NCBI GenBank assembly: GCA_035689185.1
Contig: DASSLY010000044.1
Span: 72,383-136,382, forward strand
Source of the DNA: DASSLY01 sp035689185
GTDB lineage: Bacteria; Actinomycetota; Actinomycetes; Actinomycetales; Dermatophilaceae
DNA length: 64,000 nucleotides
Direction: 5' to 3'
Each line of letters opens with the position of its first letter. Position 1 is the first letter of the stretch. Made by a program: the position numbers and the translations under genes. The notes under the pieces were generated by a model. The model was not told the origin of the DNA. It ran no database searches and was given only the letters and a program-made list of their open reading frames with translations. Below are positions 1 through 9,026 of this stretch, one piece after another.

Positions 1-626
1 GCAACCTCGACCTGGTCGCCTTGGCCCGGCTCGCGCCCGAGGTGTCTGCCGGGCTGCGCGTCCTCACCGGCATCCCCAGGGCCGAGCGCTGGCCCGAGCT
101 GCGGGCCGCGGCGTTGGAGCACGTCCTGGCTCTTAGCCGACGGCTCGCCGAGGTCGTCGTCGTGGACTGCGGCTTCAACCTGGAGGACGACGAGGAACTG
201 AGCTACGACACGCTGGCGCCGCGTCGCAACGCAGCGACCCTCACCGTGTTGGATGCGGCCGACCAGGTGGTGGCCGTCGGCGCCGGGGACCCGATCGGGC
301 TGCAGCGCCTGGTCCGCGGCCTGCAAGAGCTCGGCACCACACCCGCCGCCCCGCCGCTCGTGGTGGTGAACAAGGTGCGGGCGAGCGCGGCCGGGGCGCG
401 GCCGGAGGAGCGGATCGGCGAGGCGCTGCAGCGATTCGCCGGGGTGGACCGGCCCGTGTTCGTGCCGGACGACCGGGAGTCCCTGGACGTGGCGCTGCTC
501 GCGGGCCGCACACTGGCCGAGGTCGCGTCGAGCAGTCCGGCCCGGGTGGCCATCCGACGGCTCGCCGCCAGCCTGGTGGGCGAGGCCGACCCCGCACCCG
601 CCCGCCGTCGGCTTCGGCGACGCTGA
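1..626 (+). CDS. MinD/ParA/CpaE-like ATPase, C-terminal part
   Basis: The frame is open from base 3 with no start in the window, so about 207 C-terminal residues are seen and the Walker A motif is missing. What remains looks like the second half of a deviant-Walker ATPase: a strand ending VVVVDCG followed by an acidic loop, then VVAVGAGDPIGLQRL, then LVVVNKVR, the usual order of MinD-type folds (Walker B-like strand, switch, base-recognition strand). The tail is Arg-rich. In actinobacteria such proteins are annotated as CpaE-like or chromosome-partitioning ATPases. The Tad genes lie 22 kb away, so a direct role in the pilus is not shown here. Confidence 0.6.
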   Translation, partial: NLDLVALARLAPEVSAGLRVLTGIPRAERWPELRAAALEHVLALSRRLAEVVVVDCGFNLEDDEELSYDTLAPRRNAATLTVLDAADQVVAVGAGDPIGLQRLVRGLQELGTTPAAPPLVVVNKVRASAAGARPEERIGEALQRFAGVDRPVFVPDDRESLDVALLAGRTLAEVASSSPARVAIRRLAASLVGEADPAPARRRLRRR

Positions 627-681
627 CACCGCCGTATGCCGCGCCCATCGAGCCTGGTCGCGCGCCGGCCCGGTCGCTCGC

Positions 682-2007
682 TCAGGTGCTGAACAGCAAC
701 AGCAGACCGCCGCAGGTGTAGCCGACCATCACCACCAGCAGCGGCAGCTGGCCCAGCACCGCCACCCGGCGCGGGAACAGCCGCACGGCCCGCTCGTGGG
801 CCAGCACCACGCCGAGCACGTGGCCCAGCACGATGGCCCCCACCTGGATGACCGCAACCAGCTGCGGGTCGACCAGCGCGGCGTTCGGCCTGAAGTCGGC
901 CGTGCCGAGCCAGTCCGCCCCGGTGCCGAACGGGTCGGACAGCAGGACCCAGGCGCGCTGCCCCTCCAGCACGAACAGCGACCAGTAGTGCGCGACCAGG
1001 TAGCCGGCGGCGATCGGCAGCAGCGACGGTGCGAACCACAGCGCGATCCCGCTCGCGGACACCCCGGCGAGCCGGGAACTGACGATGGCCGCGAGCCAGA
1101 GCGATGCCGCCACCAGCACGCACATGCCGACCAGGCCCAGCGTCATCCACACCTCGGGCAGGTCGGTGGACTGGACGAAGGCGTACCACCGTGCCTGGCC
1201 GGAGAACCCGTCGTATGCGGTGCTGCCCAGCATTACCGCCGCCGTCGCCAGCAGCCCGCGGTCGCGCGCCGGGTCGGTGCCTAGCGCGTCGACACCGTGC
1301 AACGGCGTCCGCAGCACGAACTGCCGGTCGCCGCCGCGGCGCCCGAGCGGGCTTAGGGCTCCGTACAACCGGGACCACACCTCGAACAGGTCACCGTGGC
1401 GGAACCAGGGCCGGCCCAAGACCATGGCGCCCAGCAGGTCGAGAGCCAGGAACCCGGAGACGACCACGCGCAGGACGCCCTGGGAGGTGCGCTGCGGCGC
1501 GACCAGCTCCAGCCAGGTGAACGCGAACAGCCCCAGCGCCGCCGGCCAGTACCCGGGCCACCAGTCGGTCAGCGGCTCGTCCGGGTCCAGCCGGGCCAGC
1601 CGGGTCAGGCCACGGTGCAGCCAGCGCACCGGGTTCAGCCGGCGCCACACCGGGCCGAAGACCAGGGACAGCATGGCCAACCCGACCCAGAGCCAGACGT
1701 AGGCGACATACGGCACCGGGTTGTTCGCGTCGTCGCGGCCGAAGACCAGGGCGGCCAGGGTGATCACCGTCAGCAGCAGGGCCAGCGTGGCGGCGACCCC
1801 GGTCAACGCGCGGGAGTCGAGGAACCTGGCCAGCGTGCCGGGCAGCCGCCACCCGGCGTCCGGCCGGAGCCGGGGGGTAGGCCACAGGAACACGAGCGCG
1901 GCGAACGAGGCGAGCAGCACCAGCGACGCCCCGACGACGACGAAGGCGAAGGGCAGCGGCAGGTCGGCCCGGTTGCCGACGCCGTGAAGGGGCAGGGCGA
2001 ACGCCAT
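682..2007 (-). CDS. Polytopic membrane protein of unknown function
   Basis: A 441-residue protein with about ten hydrophobic segments, for example near residues 20-42, 70-90, 102-122, 152-170, 178-196, 295-320, 325-350, 385-405 and 418-438. It resembles a conserved actinobacterial family that databases often label fenitrothion hydrolase; I see no hydrolase motif and would not use that name. Its start codon shares one base with the stop of the upstream cupredoxin-like lipoprotein (TGATG), so the two are co-translated and probably act together at the membrane. Confidence 0.6.
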   Translation of the reverse strand: MAFALPLHGVGNRADLPLPFAFVVVGASLVLLASFAALVFLWPTPRLRPDAGWRLPGTLARFLDSRALTGVAATLALLLTVITLAALVFGRDDANNPVPYVAYVWLWVGLAMLSLVFGPVWRRLNPVRWLHRGLTRLARLDPDEPLTDWWPGYWPAALGLFAFTWLELVAPQRTSQGVLRVVVSGFLALDLLGAMVLGRPWFRHGDLFEVWSRLYGALSPLGRRGGDRQFVLRTPLHGVDALGTDPARDRGLLATAAVMLGSTAYDGFSGQARWYAFVQSTDLPEVWMTLGLVGMCVLVAASLWLAAIVSSRLAGVSASGIALWFAPSLLPIAAGYLVAHYWSLFVLEGQRAWVLLSDPFGTGADWLGTADFRPNAALVDPQLVAVIQVGAIVLGHVLGVVLAHERAVRLFPRRVAVLGQLPLLVVMVGYTCGGLLLLFST

Positions 2008-2498
2008 CAGCGGATGGCGACCTCGAACAGGCGCAGCTCGGGGTCGTGCAACTCGACCTCGTACACCCCCGGCTGCTCCGCGGTCAGGGCGACGGTGAGC
2101 GGGCGCCCCGCCGTGACCTTCTCCTCGACGTCGAAACCGTGCGCGTGGAGCCGGTCGTCGTGGTTGACGGTGAGGGTGAGGGTGAGCGTCTGACCCACGC
2201 GCAGGTCCACCGTCTCCGGGGGCGGCGAGATCTTCCGGCCGGTCACCACGACGGTGCGCACGGGGCCCTGCGGCGTCGTGGTCGTCGCAGTGCTCGTGCG
2301 GGATGTGGTCGGCTGCACCGTGCTGCTCGTCCGGCCGGGCGCGGCGCTCGTGGCCGGGACGGTGGTCGTGGTGTCAGCGTTGGATCCGCTGCACCCGGCG
2401 ACCGCACCCAGGCCGACCCCGCCCAAGCCGACTGCGGCGGCGCAGGCGAGGACCCGGGCGGTGAACGGCCGGCGGCATACCGTCCGGCCTGAGGTCAC
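2007..2498 (-). CDS. Lipoprotein with cupredoxin-like domain
   Basis: A 163-residue exported protein. Residues 1-36 form a lipoprotein signal peptide with lipobox VAGC, followed by a Thr/Ser/Pro-rich linker to about residue 80. The C-terminal 80 residues have the beta-rich pattern of a cupredoxin-like domain (VVVTGRKISPPPETVDLRVG ... HAHGF ... YEVELHDPE). No Cys is present after the lipobox and no complete His-Cys-Met copper site is visible, so copper binding is doubtful. The GTG start at 2498 lies six bases from a TAGACT -10 element, which suggests leaderless transcription. It is the first gene of a pair with the downstream membrane protein. Confidence 0.6.
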   Translation of the reverse strand: MTSGRTVCRRPFTARVLACAAAVGLGGVGLGAVAGCSGSNADTTTTVPATSAAPGRTSSTVQPTTSRTSTATTTTPQGPVRTVVVTGRKISPPPETVDLRVGQTLTLTLTVNHDDRLHAHGFDVEEKVTAGRPLTVALTAEQPGVYEVELHDPELRLFEVAIR

Positions 2499-2504
2499 CG
2501 GCTC

Positions 2505-2510
2505 AGTCTA
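2505..2510 (-). promoter_or_regulatory. -10 element TAGACT of the lipoprotein gene
   Basis: On the minus strand TAGACT ends six bases before the GTG start of the lipoprotein, the spacing expected for a leaderless mRNA. No clear -35 is seen. Confidence 0.35.
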
Positions 2511-2537
2511 GGAACCCGCCCGTGACACCATGAGCCC

Positions 2538-4019
2538 ATGCCCGACCGGCTGACCTCGCTGGACGCGTCGTTCCTCTATCTGGAGGAGCCCACGACGGCC
2601 ATGCACGTCGGGTCGGTGATGGTGTTCCAGCCGCCGGACGAGCCGGCGCAGGCCTTCGACTACGACCGGCTGGTGTCCCTCATCGCGACGCGGATCGCGC
2701 TGGTGCCTCGCTACCGCCAGCGGGTCCGGGAGGTCCCCGGCCGGCTGGCGAACCCGGTGTGGGTGGACGACGAGAACTTCGACGTCACCTATCACGTGCG
2801 CCGCGCCGCGCTGCCCCGCCCGGGCTCGGAGGAGCAGCTGGAGGAGTTCGTGGCCCGGGTGCAGCCCCGGCCGCTGGACCGGAACCGGCCGCTGTGGGAG
2901 GTGTACCTGGTCGAGGGCCTGGAGCACGACCGGTTCGCCCTCGTCACCAAGTCGCACCAGGCCCTGGTCGACGGGGTGCACGCGGTGGACATCGCCAACG
3001 TCCTGCTCGACAGCGACGAGGAACGGGAGCCGGACGACCCGGCACTGTGGCGGCCCGGGCGCGGCCCCAGCGACCTGGAGCTGGTCGCCGGGGCGATGGT
3101 CGAGGCCGTCCGCCGGCCGAGCCAGGTGCTCGAGAACGTGCGGACCGGGGTCGAGGACGTCAAGGCGGTCGGCGCCCGGGTGCTGGGCCAGCTCGGCGAG
3201 GTGGTGGGGACGCTGGCCCGCAGCGCAGCGCGGCCGGCACCTACGAGCCCGCTGAACGTCCAGATCGGCGAGGCGCGCCGCTTCCTGATGGTCGGCACCG
3301 ACCTGGACGACTTCCGCCTGGTCCGCACCCGCCTGGCCCGCGGCGCATACGCCGCGGGCGTCACCGTCAACGACGTGGTGCTGGCCACGATCACCGGTGC
3401 CCTGCGCAACTGGCTGTTGACCCGCGGGGAGGCGGTGCAGCCGGCCAAGACGGTGCGCGCCATGGTGCCGGTCAGCGTGTACGACGCGGCCGAGGGCGGC
3501 CACGTCGGCAACCGGGTGACGGCGTGTTTCGTGGACCTGCCGGTCGGGGAGCCGGGGGCCTCGCTGCGGCTGCACCAGATCGCCTACGCGATGCGGCAGC
3601 AGATGGAGGGCGGGCAGGCGGTGGCGGCCGACTCGCTGGCCGGGTTGGCCGGGTTCGCCCCGCCGACGTTGCACGCGCTCGGCGCGCGGCTGGGCAACGC
3701 GATGTCGCGGCGGCTGTTCAACATCGTCATCACCAACGTGCCCGGACCGCAACAGCCCCTGTATGCCGCTGGGGCGCGCATGCTGTCCACCTCGCCGGTG
3801 ATGCCGCTGGCGAAGGGCCAGGCGGTCTCGATCGGGCTGACGTCCTACGACGGCGGGGTCTACTTCGGCCTCAACGCCGACCGGATGGCGATGCCGGACC
3901 TCGGCGTCCTCGGCCAGTGCCTGGTCGACGCGCTGGCCGAGCTGGTCGAACTGGCCCGCAGCCGGCCGGAGACCGTGGGTGGGCGCGCCCGGTCCGGCAA
4001 GGGCGGCCGCCGGCGATGA
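2538..4019 (+). CDS. WS/DGAT-family O-acyltransferase
   Basis: Bifunctional wax ester synthase / acyl-CoA:diacylglycerol acyltransferase family, 493 residues, the usual length. It would transfer acyl groups from acyl-CoA to diacylglycerol or a fatty alcohol at the inner membrane face or lipid droplets. The start MPDRLTSLDASFLYLE is typical. The family active-site motif HHxxxDG is present as HQALVDG at residues 140-146, so the second His is replaced by Gln. PLWEVYLVEGL just before it and GVTVNDVVLATITGALR further on are further conserved blocks. It overlaps the patatin-like gene by ATGA, and that gene overlaps a third, so this is a lipid operon. Family assignment is firm; activity and substrate are open because of H-to-Q. 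Confidence 0.88.
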   Translation: MPDRLTSLDASFLYLEEPTTAMHVGSVMVFQPPDEPAQAFDYDRLVSLIATRIALVPRYRQRVREVPGRLANPVWVDDENFDVTYHVRRAALPRPGSEEQLEEFVARVQPRPLDRNRPLWEVYLVEGLEHDRFALVTKSHQALVDGVHAVDIANVLLDSDEEREPDDPALWRPGRGPSDLELVAGAMVEAVRRPSQVLENVRTGVEDVKAVGARVLGQLGEVVGTLARSAARPAPTSPLNVQIGEARRFLMVGTDLDDFRLVRTRLARGAYAAGVTVNDVVLATITGALRNWLLTRGEAVQPAKTVRAMVPVSVYDAAEGGHVGNRVTACFVDLPVGEPGASLRLHQIAYAMRQQMEGGQAVAADSLAGLAGFAPPTLHALGARLGNAMSRRLFNIVITNVPGPQQPLYAAGARMLSTSPVMPLAKGQAVSIGLTSYDGGVYFGLNADRMAMPDLGVLGQCLVDALAELVELARSRPETVGGRARSGKGGRRR

Positions 4020-5041
4020 CAGCTGCGACCCGGCGCGGGCTCGTCCTGGGTGGCGGAGGTGTCCTCGGGGCCGCCTGGATGGTCGGTGCGCTGTCGGCCC
4101 TGGAGGAGCACACCGGGGTAGACGCGCGCCACTACGACGCGTACGTCGGCACCTCGGCCGGGTCGATCCTGGTCGCCCTGCTCGGGGCGGGCGTCCCGGT
4201 GGCGGACCTGGTCGCCCACCAGCTGGGGCGGCAGCTCGGCGATGGCCCGCTCGCCGGCTACCACTTCGACTACGAGACCGCCGCCGCAGGCGGCAACCGC
4301 CCCGGGGCGGCACGGGTGGGGCTGGGCTCCCGGGAGCTGCTCATGCGCAACGCCCGGACGCTGCGGCAGCTGCCGCCGACCGCGGTGCTGGCGGCGCTGA
4401 TGCCCGAGGGCCGCGGGGTGCTGTCCAGCGTCGGGGCGCTGGTCAGCCACGTCGTGCCCTCCGGCTGGGCCCCCCGGGACGGAGTCAGCGTCGTCGCTCT
4501 CGACTACGACGCCGGGGCCCGGGTGGCGTTCGGGCGGCCCGGCGCCCCCGGGGCCGACCTGGCCGAGGCCGTGATGGCGTCCTGCGCGATTCCCGGCTGG
4601 TACCAGCCCGTGCGCATCGGCGGGGCTCGCTACATCGACGGCGGTGCTTGGTCCTCGACCAACCTGGACCTGCTCGCCGGCGACGGGCTGGACGAGGTGC
4701 ACGTGCTGGCGCCGCAGGTGTCCTTCGACGTCGACGCGCCGGTGGACTGGGCCATCCGGCTGGAACGGCAGTGGCGCAGCAGGGTCACCCGCCGGGCGCT
4801 GCGCGAGCTGGCGGTGGTGCACCGGGCCGGAGCTGAGGTGACCATGCTCGGGCCGGGACGGGAGGACCTCGACGCGATGGGCGGCAACTTGATGGACGTG
4901 TCCCGCCGCCCGCTGGTCGTGCGCACCGCATTGCGGACGTCGCTGGCGGCGCTGAGCGACCCGGCCATGCTGCCGGGGCCGCCGGGCGCCCCCGCGGTGG
5001 ACCAGCCGCTGCTGGACGAGGCCGCGCAGGACGCCGGATGA
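4016..5041 (+). CDS. Patatin-like phospholipase / lipase
   Basis: A 341-residue patatin-family serine hydrolase with a Ser-Asp dyad. Visible: the glycine-rich oxyanion loop LGGGGVLGAA (residues 11-20), nucleophile elbow GTSAG with Ser47, and the DGG motif with Asp208 (YIDGGAWSS). No signal peptide is seen, so it is probably cytosolic or membrane-associated. The ATG at 4016 overlaps the acyltransferase stop by four bases and its own stop overlaps the next start by four, so an acyltransferase and a lipase are translationally coupled. This suggests control of storage lipid synthesis and turnover (inference). Confidence 0.88.
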   Translation: MTAATRRGLVLGGGGVLGAAWMVGALSALEEHTGVDARHYDAYVGTSAGSILVALLGAGVPVADLVAHQLGRQLGDGPLAGYHFDYETAAAGGNRPGAARVGLGSRELLMRNARTLRQLPPTAVLAALMPEGRGVLSSVGALVSHVVPSGWAPRDGVSVVALDYDAGARVAFGRPGAPGADLAEAVMASCAIPGWYQPVRIGGARYIDGGAWSSTNLDLLAGDGLDEVHVLAPQVSFDVDAPVDWAIRLERQWRSRVTRRALRELAVVHRAGAEVTMLGPGREDLDAMGGNLMDVSRRPLVVRTALRTSLAALSDPAMLPGPPGAPAVDQPLLDEAAQDAG

Positions 5042-5427
5042 CCAGGGTGTACCTGCCCCTTGCCGCCGGCGACCTGCAGGCCCTGCTTCAGCAGGAGCAG
5101 CTGCCCGCCCCGCGCCTGGCGTTCCTGGTCACCGACGCCCAGCGCCGAGCCGACCCGCAGGCCGATGAGGAGGAGCTGGAGTACGACGCCCTGACCGAGG
5201 CGGGCGAGGTGCAGCTCGGACCGCGCCGGATCGTCGTCGCCGCTGACGTCGAGCTCCACCCTGCCGACGGCGCCGCCTCCCCGGCGCAGCTGGCCGAGCC
5301 GGTGCCTCTGCGCCGGGTGGTCTCCTGCCACGTCAGCGCTGCCGGCGCAGCGCCGGACGACGAGCTGCTCTGGTACGACGCCACCGAGCTGCCCATCCTG
5401 CTGACCGAGCTCCTCGCGCCCGGGTAG
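5038..5427 (+). CDS. Conserved hypothetical protein (possibly DUF6912)
   Basis: A 129-residue acidic soluble protein starting MTRVYLPLAAGDLQALL, with a stretch ending LLWYDATELPILLTELL. It resembles small actinobacterial proteins grouped as DUF6912, from memory only. No catalytic motif is visible. It is the third gene of the acyltransferase-patatin operon, joined by an ATGA overlap; no role is known to me. Confidence 0.6.
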   Translation: MTRVYLPLAAGDLQALLQQEQLPAPRLAFLVTDAQRRADPQADEEELEYDALTEAGEVQLGPRRIVVAADVELHPADGAASPAQLAEPVPLRRVVSCHVSAAGAAPDDELLWYDATELPILLTELLAPG

Positions 5428-5589
5428 GCCCTGGGCGGGCGAGCCCGCGGACGCCGATGCGGGGCGGACCGGGGTCTCGCGGGAGCGGGGCCCACCACAC
5501 CCTGGAGGTCTTGCGCGCGGAACGGGGATCAGCGGCCGTGCCACGATGGGTGAGCGCCGAATACGCGCCGCGACGACAGGAGCCACGCC

Positions 5590-7218
<1,629 letters not shown>

Positions 7219-7227
7219 TCGGCGCCC

Positions 7228-7325
7228 ACCCGGCCGCCGCACCCCGGTCCGCCGCACCCCGGTCCGGGGCACCCCGGCCGCCGCACCCTGGCCGCCGCAC
7301 CCTGGCCGCCCGGGGCACCCCGGTG
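7228..7325. repeat. Degenerate 14-15-bp GC-rich tandem repeat
   Basis: Five to six copies of a unit built on GCACCCCGG / CCGCCGCACC between convergent pruA and the DUF2505-type gene, with spacings of 14, 15 and 19 bases. Almost no A or T. No gene or clear terminator is recognised here. Confidence 0.6.
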
Positions 7326-7379
7326 GCACCGCCCGAGACCGGCCACCCGGTCAAACCGGGCGGCGAGCCGGGGGCTCGG

Positions 7380-7871
7380 TCAGCGGGACAGCCAGTCGGT
7401 GCCGACCTCCTGCTCCACCCGGATGGCCGCTTGGATGGCCGGGGCGGCCGCGCTTTCGATCTTGCCGCCGACCAGCGGGACCCGGGCCTTGAGGTCGCCG
7501 TCCACCGACTCCACCGACCCGGCGCCTTCCGGGCGCAGGGACAGCTGGCCGGACAGGCCGACCGGCGCACCTCCCAGCTCGACGGTCATCGTCCCGGTGC
7601 GCGACCCATCGGCATCGGGCGCGCCCCAGTTTGCGGTCTCGGTGACGATGATCGTCTCGCCCACCATTCCCCGGACGAAGTCGGGAAACTCCCGCGTCGG
7701 CATGGTCCGCTTGGTCACGATGAGCGCACCGCCATCCTGCTCGGTGATCCGGACAACCTGGTTCAGCGCGCCGGCTCGCTCGCACTTGCGTCGCTGGAAT
7801 CCCTCGTCAGTCAGCATGGCGAAGACCGCGTCAGGGGTGGCCTGGTAGGGGATGGTGGCGCTGATCCTCAT
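7380..7871 (-). CDS. DUF2505-type (START/polyketide cyclase-like) protein
   Basis: A 163-residue protein starting MRISATIPYQATPDAVFAML, the typical opening of the DUF2505 branch of the SRPBCC/START-like superfamily, helix-grip folds with a hydrophobic ligand pocket. The ending ESAAAPAIQAAIRVEQEVGTDWLS fits the long C-terminal helix. No catalytic residues can be assigned. The ATG at 7871 gives the family start; an open extension upstream runs into the duplicated DNA at 7900-8015 and is not used. Ligand and role unknown. Confidence 0.65.
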   Translation of the reverse strand: MRISATIPYQATPDAVFAMLTDEGFQRRKCERAGALNQVVRITEQDGGALIVTKRTMPTREFPDFVRGMVGETIIVTETANWGAPDADGSRTGTMTVELGGAPVGLSGQLSLRPEGAGSVESVDGDLKARVPLVGGKIESAAAPAIQAAIRVEQEVGTDWLSR

Positions 7872-7899
7872 GACGCCCGAGGCTAGCGCCCGAGGCCAG

Positions 7900-8015
7900 C
7901 TAGCCGGGTCGGCGCACCGACGGGTATGCCGCGCAGCTGGCCGGAGCGCCAGAGGCCAGGTAGTGCTAGCCGGGTCGGCGCACCGACGGTATGCCGCGCA
8001 GCTGGCCGGAGCGCG
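7900..8015. repeat. Tandem duplication of a gene 3' end (~66 bp)
   Basis: A segment of about 50 bases beginning CTAGCCGGGTCGGCGCACCG occurs at 7900-7950 and again at 7966-8015, differing by a single-base indel (GACGGGTATG versus GACGGTATG). The right copy contains the last codons and TAG stop of the 183-residue minus-strand gene; the left copy lies in the following gap. Each copy carries one GTATGCCG octamer. Confidence 0.85.
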
Positions 8016-8517
8016 CGGCCAACACCGCCACGGCGTCGGCCGCGCCGCGCCGGAACCTGCCCCGGGCGCGGCCCGCGGCCGCGACGCAGCGGTCGGCCAG
8101 GGCCTGGAGCTCCGGCGCCGCCTCGCGGCGCCGGTGGGCCACGTCCGCCCGGGCAGGACCCCACGGCTCGCCCACCCGCCCGGCGTCCAGCACGAGCCCG
8201 GCGGCCGCAACGCTGCGCTCCACCCGGCGAGCGAGCTCCTGCGCCTCGGCCAGCTCCGTGGCGTACCGCTGCAGCAGCGCCCCGGCGGCGTCGAGGTCCC
8301 GTGCCGTGGCCGCGACCAGGGACAACCGCTCGCTCAAGCCGCCGGCGCCGACCGCCTCGTCGGGTCCGGCGTCGGCCGCGGTGCCGGACTGCGCGAGCAG
8401 CGCCTCGAGCTCGACGCAGCGGTCGGCGAGCCGACCCGCGTAGCGGCGCAGGGCACCTCCCAGCCGGGAGCAGGAGACCGGGTCACCGCTGACCAGGGCG
8501 GCCGGGTTCACCACCAC
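7966..8517 (-). CDS. Small Ala/Arg-rich helical protein, unknown
   Basis: A 183-residue protein predicted mainly alpha-helical with heptad-like patterns (LGGALRRYAGRLADRCVELE, and ERLSLVAATARDLDAAGALL). No signal peptide or membrane segment. Helical hairpins of this sort recall WXG100-superfamily or PPE-like cargo proteins, but no WXG motif is seen. Its last codons and stop lie inside the duplicated segment at 7966-8015, so the C-terminus may be recent. It precedes the DUF2505-type gene on the same strand and follows a similar small helical protein. Confidence 0.5.
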   Translation of the reverse strand: MVVNPAALVSGDPVSCSRLGGALRRYAGRLADRCVELEALLAQSGTAADAGPDEAVGAGGLSERLSLVAATARDLDAAGALLQRYATELAEAQELARRVERSVAAAGLVLDAGRVGEPWGPARADVAHRRREAAPELQALADRCVAAAGRARGRFRRGAADAVAVLAARSGQLRGIPSVRRPG

Positions 8518-8553
8518 GCCGGCACCACCGCAGCGGCGGGGGTGACGGGGCCG

Positions 8554-8889
8554 TCACCGGGCACTGCCGAAACCGTCCTCGGCCCGGCTGCGGGGCCGCC
8601 GCGGCGGGTCCGCCGGACCGTGCGGCATGGCGACCGGAGGAGAATGTCCCGGCGCACGGCCTGTGGCGGTCGGCGTGGCAGCGGAAGCGGCCTCCCCGAG
8701 CAGGTCGGCCAGGGCCCGGCAGGTGTCGGCGGCCTGCTCGGCCACGTCGTTCAGGGCGGCGTCGGTAGCCCGGTCACCGGTGTCTGCGTAGTGGTCCAGC
8801 AGGTCCGTCGAGGCGTCGAACGCCTCCCGGCCGCACAGCTGGAGCCGATCCGCGAGCGCAGCGTGCGCGGAAGGCGACGAACCCGGCAT
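8554..8889 (-). CDS. Small helical protein, unknown
   Basis: A 111-residue protein with an N-terminal helical region (residues 8-70) and a Pro/Arg-rich tail. The ATG at 8889 (MPGSSPSAHAALADRL) is chosen because longer versions would overlap the divergent glutamate dehydrogenase gene. The octamer CGGCATAC spans the start codon. It lies 36 bases upstream of the 183-residue helical protein on the same strand, so the two are probably one operon. Confidence 0.5.
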   Translation of the reverse strand: MPGSSPSAHAALADRLQLCGREAFDASTDLLDHYADTGDRATDAALNDVAEQAADTCRALADLLGEAASAATPTATGRAPGHSPPVAMPHGPADPPRRPRSRAEDGFGSAR

Positions 8890-8960
8890 ACCGCACAGCC
8901 TACGGCGCGTGTGGGCGAGCGCCGGGGAGTTGCCCACAGGCTCGACGCGGAGGCGGAGGA

Positions 8961-8966
8961 TAGGCT
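8961..8966 (+). promoter_or_regulatory. -10 element TAGGCT upstream of NAD-glutamate dehydrogenase
   Basis: TAGGCT lies 60 bases before the ATG of the dehydrogenase, giving a leader of about 50 nt that contains GGACGCCGAGGTCCGC, a potential hairpin. No convincing -35. Confidence 0.3.
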
Positions 8967-9026
8967 CGTCAGGTTGTCGCGGACGCCGAGGTCCGCGGCT
9001 GAAGTCGGGTAAGGGAGTGCCTGGCG

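Noticed and set aside
2508..4313. 601-residue minus-strand open frame opposite the acyltransferase
   Set aside because: Antisense shadow of a well-supported gene; composition Pro/Arg/His-rich with no family features. Similar shadows lie opposite gdh, pyc, the FHA-FtsK gene and the big membrane protein.
7966..8889. The two small helical proteins as WXG100 substrates of the FHA-FtsK ATPase
   Set aside because: Neither has a W-x-G turn or a C-terminal YxxxD/E signal, and they are 8 kb or more from the ATPase; kept only as unknown helical proteins.
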